Shown here: piece by piece, positions 56,521 to 64,000 of the stretch | How positions within the stretch are numbered: the stretch's first letter is position 1 | Layout: every line of letters begins with the position of its first letter | Assembly: GCF_029407905.1 (NCBI RefSeq) | Contig: NC_073633.1 | Span: forward strand, 30,084,501 to 30,148,500 | Reading direction: 5' to 3' | DNA: 64,000 bases | DNA from: Bubalus kerabau | Taxonomy: Eukaryota > Chordata > Mammalia > Artiodactyla > Bovidae | Position numbers and translations under genes: made by a program | The notes under the pieces: model-generated | Database searches by the model: none | Seen by the model: only the letters and a program-made list of their open reading frames with translations | What the model was told of the DNA's origin: nothing

Positions 56521-56607
56521 TGGTACTAATAACTATGTTATATAACATATATTCTCCTTTGAAAACCTTTTTTGTGTTCAAGAGATCTGGGTCAACACAG
56601 GAGTATA

Positions 56608-57985
56608 AGTTCAGTTCAGTTCAGTCACTCAGTCGTCCGACTCTTTGTGACCCCATGAATCACAGCACGCCAGGCCTCCCTGTCCATCACCAACTCCCGG
56701 ATTTCACTCAAACTCATGTCCATTGAGTCAGTGATGCCATCGAGCCATCTCATCCTCTGTCGTCCACTTCTCCTCCTGCCCCCAATCCCTCCTAGCATCA
56801 GAGTCTTTTCCAATGAGCCAACTCTTCGCATCAGGTGGCCAATGTATTGGAGTTCCAGCTTCCACATAAGTCCTTCCAATGAACATCCAGGCCTGGTCTC
56901 CTTTGGATGCTGGCTGGATCCCCTTGCAGTCCAAGGGACTCTCAAGAATATTCTCCAATACCACAGTTCAAAAGCATCAATTATTCAGCACTCAGCTTTC
57001 TTTATAGTCCAACTCTCACATCCATACATGACCACTGGAAAAACCATAGCCTTGACTAGACAGACCTTTGTTGACAAAGTACTGTCTCTGCTTTTTAGTA
57101 TGGTGTCTAGGTTGGCCAGAACTTTCCTTCCAAGGAGTAAGCATCTTTTAATTTCATGGCTGCAATCACCATATGCCGTGACTTTGGAGCCAAAAAAAAA
57201 ATAGTCTGACACTGTTTCCAATGTTTCCCCATCTATTTCCCATGAAGTGATGGGACCAGATGCCATGATCTTCATTTTCTGAATGTTGAGCTTCAAGCCA
57301 ACTTTTTCACTCTCCTCTTTCACTTTCATCAAGAGGATATTTAGTTCTTCTTCACTTTCTGCCAAAAGAGTCGTGTCATCTGCATATATGAGGCTATTTC
57401 CAGCCCAGCGTTTCTCATGATGTATTCTGCATGGAAGTTAAATAAGCAGGGTGACAATACACAGCCTTGACGAACTCATTTTCCTATTTGGAACCAGTCT
57501 GTTGTTCCATGTTCAGTTCTAACTGTTGCTTCCTGACCTGCATACAGGTTTCTCAAGACGCAGGTCAGGTGGTCTGGTATTCCCATCTCTTTCAGAATTT
57601 TCCACAGTTTATTGTGATCCACACAGTCAAAGGCTTTGGCATAGTCAATAAAGCAGAAATAGATGTTTTCCTGGAACTCTCTTGCTTTTTCCATGATCCA
57701 GCAGATGTTGGCAATTGGATCTCTGGTTTCTCTGCCTTTTCTAAAACCAGCTTGAACATCTGGAAGTTCACGGTTCACGTATTGCTGAAGCCTGGCTTGG
57801 AGAATTTTGAGCATTACTTTACTAGCATGTGAGATGTGTGCAATTGTGCGGTAGTTTGAGCATTCTTTGGCATTGCTGTCCTTTGGGATGGGAATGAAAA
57901 CTGACCTTTTTCAGTCCTGTGGCCACTGCTGAGCTTTCCAAATTTGCTGGCATATTTAGTGCAGCACTTTACAGCATCATCTTCA
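56608..57985 (-). mobile_element. BovB LINE, 5'-truncated
   Basis: 3' terminus AGTTCAGTTCAGTTCAGTCA at 56,608. Minus-strand coding pieces lie at 56,625-56,945, 56,985-57,365 and 57,476-57,814. The last holds the RT core FCFIDYAKAFDCVDHNKLWK with the first catalytic Asp region intact. Frameshifts and stops separate them. Confidence 0.92.
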
Positions 57986-58032
57986 GCCCAAAGAGTGACT
58001 AAGTTTCTGATTGTTATGCCTCCCTCAAAACC

Positions 58033-58400
58033 CATATATATGGAATTTAGAAAGATGGTAACAATAACCCTGTGTACGAGACAGCAAAAGAGACACTGAT
58101 GTATAGAACAGTCTTATGGACTCTGTGGGAGAGGGAGAGGGTGGGAAGATTTGGGAGAATGGCATTGAAACATGTAAAATATCATGTATGAAATGAGTTG
58201 CCAGTCCAGGTTCGATGCACGATACTGGATGCTTGGGGCTGGTGCACTGGGACGACCCAGAGGGATGGAATGGGGAGGGAGGAGGGAGGAGGGTTCAGGA
58301 TGGGGAACACATGTATACCTGTGGCGGATTCATTTTGATATTTGGCAAATCTAATACAGTTATGTAAAGTTTAAAAATAAAATAAAATTTAAAAAAAAAA
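58033..58400 (+). mobile_element. L1-BT 3' end
   Basis: Typical bovine L1 3' UTR: GGAATTTAGAAAGATGGTAA, GGATGCTTGGGGCTGGTGCA and TGGCAAATCTAATACAGTTA, then a poly-A tail. A short direct repeat CCCA flanks it, and the paralogous position at about 40,803 is empty. Confidence 0.93.
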
Positions 58401-58833
58401 CCCACTTCTACTCAGGGTCCAACACATATATACAACAATCCTCACAACAGTCCTTCCAATTATCTCAATTTAATGATTTAGGAGATGAGGCACATAGATT
58501 GTAAATGGCTGGTCCACTGTGACATACTTACTAAGAAGAAGAATCATAAAATATAATTAATGCTTAGTCCTCTTTCCATAGCATCCTTAAAATGAGATAA
58601 AAAAGAGGATACAAATGAATATTATAAATAAAAACTCCATTGAATATCTGGTTTTACTTAAAAGTTACCTGATTATAACAAACATTTTCCAGAACATTTT
58701 TCCAGTGAAGGAAAAAGAGAATACTAGGCTAAGTTTCCTCCTCAAGGTCAAACAAGCCAATTACCAGGACCAAATGACAAAACAGAACTTCTAATGAAAC
58801 TTATTTGCTCCCTCCTACCCACCTCAGTCAGAG

Positions 58834-58968
58834 AAAGTAATGGCAACCCACTCCAGTACTCTTGCCCTGAGAATCCCACAGACGGAGGAGCCAGAAAGGC
58901 TGCAGTCCATGGGGTCATGCAGAGTCAGACACGACTGAAGCGACTTAGCAGCAGCAGCAGCAGCAGCC
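58834..58968 (+). mobile_element. Bov-A2/ART2-type SINE monomer
   Basis: AGAGAAAGTAATGGCAACCC through CTGAAGCGACTTAGCAGCAG. The direct repeat CCACCTCAGT lies on both sides, and copy 1 (about 41,207) is empty. Confidence 0.92.
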
Positions 58969-60079
58969 ACCACCTCAGTTAAGGGGGGAATATAGACCTG
59001 AGCACACAATGGCCCTTCCCTGGTCCTCCATTATAAAAGGCTCTTCCTTAGCCATCCTCCCACATCATTGCATCTGAGAAGCCCACTGAGTCAAGGATAT
59101 ATCTTTTCTAGATCTTGCTCTGGTTACTCAGATCCCAGGATTCCCTGCACACAAGGATTCCCCAGATCCACTTTTAAGGTCGGCATGTGCTTCTTGCAAG
59201 GACCTTCTTCCCTGATGTAGATATTCCACCAGTGTATACACAACCCAAGCCCAAGGGGTGGTCGAGGAATGGCCCTTTGCAGGGATTGTATTCATGTTGG
59301 GCTAAGGTATACCCATCAAAAATAGAATCCAAAAATAGATCCGGGTATATATAGGAATTTAGTATACTATAAATGCAGTATCCCAAGTTAATGGAGCAAG
59401 TGTGACGTTTTCAATAAATAAGTAGTGTTCTTATGAATGTCGATCCATTTGGAAAAAATAAACAAATGTAAGTCTCTACATAAAAATTAATTTCTTTGGG
59501 ATATACTCCTTTGAATCATATAGTTCAAAATGGAGCTGCTAATTTCTTACAGAATCATCCCCCAGACACCATTAATTAATTGGTCAAATGTAGAGCAAAG
59601 CTGGGCTAACCCTAATAGCCACCACAACTTGTCCAGGGAACAGCATCTGGCTCACACTGAGTCAACCAGAGCCCTTTCTGGGAGGTTCTAAGTTGAAAAG
59701 AGGGAAAAAGAGAGACATCAAGTCCAGTTTTTCACAAGGGTATAGGGAAGAAGATGTGAGCACAGGACCTGTAATCGGCCTACATGTTTATATATCGTAC
59801 TTAAATCCTCCACTGTTTTGAATCCTCCTCACATTATGCCTCACTTGCTTCCTCTCTTCTTCCTTCAGAGTCAAATTACCTCTATTTCCTTTTGTCACAT
59901 AGCATTTTATGCACTTCTCTGTCTGAGCACTTACCAAACTGTTTTGCGTTATCAGTTTACTTTTCATTCCTACAACCAACAGTTTTTTATTAACAGGGAC
60001 TATTTTGGGAATGAGGGCTACAACACTGTTGAAATCTGTCTCATGCCTGGAGCAGCCTATACGCTGAGGAAAAGTGGAG

Positions 60080-60335
60080 TGGTTAGACTACACGCCTGAG
60101 AGGCAGGCTGCCTGGGTTTCAATTTACTGTTGAGCAGTTCTGTGACTTCAGTAAGACACATAAACTCTCTGAGCATGAATGCTTTCATCGGCAAAGTGAA
60201 GCTCATGAGAAGAGTTGTGAGAATTAAAGGGGTTCACAAATGTCTGGGATCACACCTGGCATCTGCAGATCAAGGATGGTTTCTTTCACCTCTTTATGAT
60301 CAGTGCTCAGCAGAGTATCCAGCACACAGGATTTA
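60080..60335 (+). mobile_element. MIR SINE 3' of TRAV3-2
   Basis: Twin of 43,990-44,250 (AGAGGCAGGCTGCCTGGGTT, CAGTTCTGTGACTTCAGTAA). Confidence 0.75.
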
Positions 60336-60468
60336 TTTCAATATATATTGTCAAATGAACAAATGTGTGGCTTTACCCAAAAAAAGTTATAATGCACAAA
60401 TCCTAGAGCCACACCGCCACCTTGTGGAGGAGTATTAAGACTTCAGGAGCATGGTTTTCTGTGCTCAG

Positions 60469-60507
60469 GGTTTGTATTCAGCTCTCCCTGCAGCCCCCAC
60501 CACTGTG
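60469..60507 (-). other. V-RSS (23-bp spacer) of TRAV3-2
   Basis: Heptamer CACAGTG (60,501-60,507), 23-bp spacer (60,478-60,500) and nonamer ATACAAACC (60,469-60,477), 7 of 9 to consensus. Confidence 0.94.
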
Positions 60508-60940
60508 TCGCTCACAGCACAGAAGTACAAGGCAGAGTCACTCCCGAGAACAGATGGTTTCTTCAGGTGGAAAGAGGTTTGGCTCTTGTTAAATTCAGCC
60601 TCAAAACCGTAGTTGCCTTTAACCAAGGTGTCCCCTGTGATGTATTTCAGAAGGAACTGGAGACCTTGATTGCCATGCTGGACATACCAGAAAAGATAAG
60701 GGCTCCCCGAAACTGAATAGGTGCACTTCACAGTCACTGGATCCCCTTCCGCGACAGAGACCTCAGCTTCTGGCTGAGTCACCGACTCAGCTCTCAGCCC
60801 ACCTGTAAAGTAACGCGCAATACATCAGTAAAGCTTCTGAAAAAGAACGTAAACGGGTAATACAAGTGGAAAACGGGAAGGGAACATCACTCACTGAGTG
60901 TAAACAGAATCCCAAGTGTCCAGATGTGTGCAGAGGCCAT
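60508..60940 (-). CDS. TRAV3: T-cell receptor alpha variable segment, TRAV3 family (copy 2)
   Basis: Leader exon 60,895-60,940 (MASAHIWTLGILFTL), a 92-bp intron and V exon 60,508-60,802 with the same splice sites as copy 1. Mature FR1 is AESVTQPEAEVSVAEGDPVT; Cys23, Trp41 and SDSALYFC are present, and germline CDR3 starts AVSD. Relative to copy 1 the changes are Q to E at position 1, P to S in FR1, G to T in CDR2 (KYITGDTLVKG) and R to S in CDR3, with one silent change. There are no stops, so it is predicted functional. It is the most 5' V segment in the window in the transcriptional sense. Confidence 0.95.
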
Positions 60941-61213
60941 GGCTCAAGCTAGGCTGGATGGGGGCTCCTTTGCAGCTCACCTTTGCTGGAGATACGGCAC
61001 TACCCCTAGAGACTATGTTCTCCATGAGCACGGGGTTTTATAAATGCCCCCTGGTGCTTTTGACACCTGTATCTTCTCTCAGTAGAGCAACATCTTCCCT
61101 CAGTCCTCCGTGAGAAGCAAGACTGCAGCACCTCCTGCGTTCAAGACAAAGCTCACAGTGCAGCGCCCCCTAGAGCCCACTTAGAATCAGGAGACTTTCT
61201 ACTCTAGTAGCTG

Positions 61214-61418
61214 AGCCGCTTAACTGGTGACTCAGCGGTAAGGAATCCACCTGCCAATGTAGGAGACTCAGGTTCCATCTTGTGTCAGGAAGATCCTCCG
61301 GAGGAGGAAATAACAAGCCATTCCAGTATTCTTGCCTGGAAAATTCCATGGACAGAGGAGCCTGGCAGGTTACAGTCCATGGCGTCACAAAGAGTCAGAC
61401 AAGGCTGAGCGCGAGAGC
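61214..61418 (+). mobile_element. Bov-tA SINE
   Basis: GACTCAGCGGTAAGGAATCC, AGGAAGATCCTCCGGAGGAG and tail AGAGTCAGACAAGGCTGAGC. Orthologous to the SINE body at 45,418. Confidence 0.92.
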
Positions 61419-61450
61419 GCGCGCACACACACACCCACACACACACCCCT
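61408..61450. repeat. GC/CA-rich simple repeat
   Basis: GCGCGAGAGCGCGCGCACAC followed by CA repeats, at the tail of the Bov-tA. Confidence 0.9.
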
Positions 61451-62986
61451 GGGGCTTCCAGGTCTTATCACAGGACGGGTCCTCTGGATGTCTACATTTT
61501 CCATTGGTGTTCAAGGACAAGAATTAGGGCTATGTGAACCAAAGTGGGAAAAAATTCATCCTGAGTGGTTTAAATGGTTTATGCTGTCTCAAGATAATAC
61601 AGGGAAAAGCATATTCTGATAGGATGGGGAAACAGAAAAAAAGGAAGGAAAGCATAGCATTGAATGGAGAGAGAAAGAAAAGTGAGAGAAAAGAAAAAAC
61701 AAACTAAGGGAAGAGTAAGGCAACAGAAGATAAATGGTAAGAATGAGCTTATTAGTCTCTTTAGAAATAATTTAGAGCCGACTTCCAATTAAATCTCTTT
61801 GACCACAATGTAACTTGAGTTTTTCTTGGTAGGGTCTGGTGGGACCCATACCTATGATATTTAAATCGTCATACAAGAAGAACCTGAACCTTCTCTTTAA
61901 ACATTTTTAGAGAGAAAAAAAGAAGGGATGGTGTTATAAACTTCTTGTAACTACTTGTCCTATTGAACAGTAGGTTTTACAGCTAAAAAACTTCAATGAA
62001 GGTTTGCAAAAATAGAAATTTTACACATAGAGAGGCTACTTCAAACAGACTTCAGATGAAATACAAATGGATTAAAAGTTGATGGTTACCTAAGCGTGAG
62101 TTATTATGATAATGACAAAGAGTTCATTTTAAGGGGAAGACAGGCTGAAGTTTTACACTAAAACAATGCCACAGTACCAGCAGAGTGATTATTCAATAGA
62201 GTCAAACTTAAAGAAAATAAGCAAGTATCACTATAAAGAAGTTGTTTCTCTGATTTTCCTTATTTTTCCTTTAAGTAATATCCAAAGAAACCGCACAATT
62301 TAGAAAGATAGAAAATCTCTTTGCTTTCAGTCAGAAAAAAATGTGGAACATAGCTATTTCTCAAAGCTTTGCTAAGGATTTCATACTTAACTAACTGAAA
62401 ACTTGACCCTATTATAATGTTTTTCTTTGAAATATGTAAGTTATCTTTAAATAATAATCTTCAAGTCCCAAAAAGGCCTATGATGGATGGGAAAATAGAA
62501 TAAATTTCTTCTCTTTCTGTCTAGAGCTTAAGTGTTAGTGTTGTATCTTAAAAGGGACTGGCAGTCATCTCCAGAGGAATGATTGGCAAAAGCTTAAAGA
62601 AAGGAATATTTTTAAATACATGTGCAGGATTAGGGGAAATCTACAAGAGAAGGTAAAGCACCCTGGCACCAACAACAGTAAGAAGGCTTCACCACTCCTA
62701 ATCTTGAAGGGACAGAGGAGGAAGAAATGATCCCAGCCTGGGAGACCTGTAACTGAGGTGGATCCACAGGACCTGTGGATTTCAGCACAGGAAAGGAAAG
62801 AACCCAGAATACAAACAGGCTGACCAGTCTTTCCTGCCAGTGGCTCCCACTGGGCCAAACCCAACTAGCAGCAAAAAAGACAAGTGCATAGAAGGCAGCC
62901 TCCTGGGTGTAGAGCAGGATGGAGCATATATTTGGAGAGGAGAACAGAGAATATCCAGTCCCCTGAAATTGGGTTTAGGGTTCCCC
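61451..62986. other. Unique block present only in TRAV3 cassette copy 2
   Basis: No V exon, RSS, RNA gene or familiar repeat was recognised. Short open frames have no family resemblance. It is absent between 45,620 and 45,640 in copy 1, probably lost there by recombination between SINE and BovB tails. Confidence 0.5.
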
Positions 62987-63596
62987 TATAAACTCAGATA
63001 TGCAGATGACACCACCCTTATGGCAGAAAGTGAAGAGGAACTAAAAACCCTCTTGATGAAAGTGAAAGTGGAGAGTAAAAATGTTGGCTTAAAGCTCAAC
63101 ATTCAGAAAACGAAGATCATGGCATCCGGTCCCACCACTTCATGGGAAATAGATGGGGAAACAGTGGAAACAGTGTCAGACTTTATTTTTCTGGGCTCCA
63201 AAATCACTGCAGATGGTGACTGCAGCCATGAAATTAAAAGACGCTTACTCCTTGGAAGGAAAGTTATGATCAACCTAGATAGCATATTCAAAAGCAGAGA
63301 CATTACTTTGCCAACAAAGGTCCATCTAGTCAAGGCTATGGTTTTTCCTGTGGCCATGTATGGATGTGAGAGTTGGACTGTGAAGAAGGCTGAGCGCAGA
63401 AAAATTGATGCTTTTGAAAGGTGGTGTTGGAGAAGACTCTTGAGTGTCCCTTGGACTGCAAGGAGGTCCAACCAGTCCATTCTGAAGGAGATCAGCCCTG
63501 GGATTTCTTTGGAAGGAATGATGCTAAAGCTGAAACGCCTGGCGTGCTGCGATTCATGGGGTCGCAGAGTCGGACACAACTGAGCGACTGATCTGA
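62987..63596 (+). mobile_element. BovB LINE, 5'-truncated with internal deletion
   Basis: Plus strand from AACTCAGATATGCAGATGAC (the RT YADDTTLM motif region) to the terminus GAGCGACTGATCTGATC. Frame 62,840-63,583 is open through the RT C-terminal half but jumps from KLKR to the tail (about 63,536), so roughly 200 bp before the tail are deleted. Confidence 0.93.
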
Positions 63597-64000
63597 TCAA
63601 TCAGGCAAAATGTGGGTTTATCCTAAATGTCTGCTCAGGCATATCTATATAGCACTTTGATTGATGTAGCAAGATAAATAAGTCAAAACCATAGTCCAAT
63701 ATAGACTTTGGTGCCATAACTAAATTTTCGGGGTAATTGCCTAATCTCTACTTCTCCTCTCCTATACAGATACAGCACACAAAGCATGTAGAACTAGGCC
63801 TAGATAGTGCAGTGATTCATTGTGCTTACTTTCAACTATTTAATAATCAATTCTAAGAGTCACAAATGAACTAAACCTTTAAGAGGCTACACATATAAAG
63901 GATTCTTAGGGCATCAACTGAGCTTTCAGATTCAAATAAAATAGACTCACTAGCTGTCCTTCTTATGTGCTTTATGAGATTGATGAGAGTATTATTCATC

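Larger units (their letters stand above)
57990..64000 (-). repeat. TRAV3 cassette, copy 2 (continues beyond window)
   Basis: Collinear with 40,767-46,040. Copy-specific insertions are an L1 3' end (58,033-58,400), a half SINE (58,834-58,968) and the block 61,450-63,596. 58,401-58,833 and 58,969-60,079 hold duplicated non-coding DNA. 60,941-61,213 is upstream flank, and 63,597-64,000 matches 45,637-46,040 to the window edge. Confidence 0.87.

Noticed and set aside
62840..63583. 247-codon plus-strand frame as a novel gene
   Set aside because: The first 50 codons are unrelated DNA reading by chance into a BovB RT fragment.
1..64000. CRISPR arrays, operons, tRNA or rRNA genes, TRAJ/TRDD/TRDJ segments
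   Set aside because: None seen. tRNA-like boxes belong to SINEs. No 12-bp-spacer RSS with a J motif (FGxG) was recognised.

Overview
This window is ruminant, almost certainly bovine or a close relative, nuclear DNA from the T-cell receptor alpha/delta (TRA/TRD) locus. Two things support this. The sequence is saturated with ruminant-specific repeats: BovB/RTE LINEs, Bov-tA and Bov-A2/ART2-type SINEs, CHR SINEs and L1-BT. It also carries six intact TRAV segments, all on the minus strand. Each segment has a split leader exon, a V exon with the two canonical cysteines and Trp, and a 3' recombination signal with a 23-bp spacer. There is no J, D or C segment and no non-immune host gene.

In the V-gene reading direction (right to left) the order is TRAV3 (60.9 kb), TRAV2 (50.2 kb), TRAV3 (44.9 kb), a TRAV19-type stub (30.9 kb), TRAV18 (25.7 kb), TRAV18 (19.7 kb), a second TRAV19-type stub (13.9 kb) and TRAV18 (7.8 kb). 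Family calls rest on remembered human family consensus features (leader, FR1, FR2 and FR3 motifs), not on a database search.

Region by region (plus coordinates): 1-2.1 kb is two BovB insertions splitting the 5' flank of a TRAV18 copy whose exons, if present, lie left of the window. From 2.1 to 33.4 kb is a tandem segmental duplication of about 17-18 kb per unit. Each unit contains a TRAV18 cassette, an old BovB, another TRAV18 cassette and a truncated TRAV19-type stub. From 33.4 to 40.8 kb is a 5' L1-BT half, BovB pieces and an old MaLR LTR. From 40.8 to 46 kb and from 58 to 64 kb are two copies of a TRAV3 cassette. Between them lie TRAV2 with a recognisable promoter, a long imperfect hairpin (48.9 kb) and a 5' BovB half with its endonuclease domain.

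The V segments act as interchangeable donors for V(D)J recombination to J segments outside the window. The sequence records how the repertoire grew: tandem duplication, LINE/SINE insertions datable by empty paralogous sites, a probable gene-conversion tract between two TRAV18 copies that stops at CDR2, and local inversions. I found no evidence of an unrelated novel system. The unusual content is the evolutionary structure of this receptor locus. All percentages and counts are by-eye comparisons.
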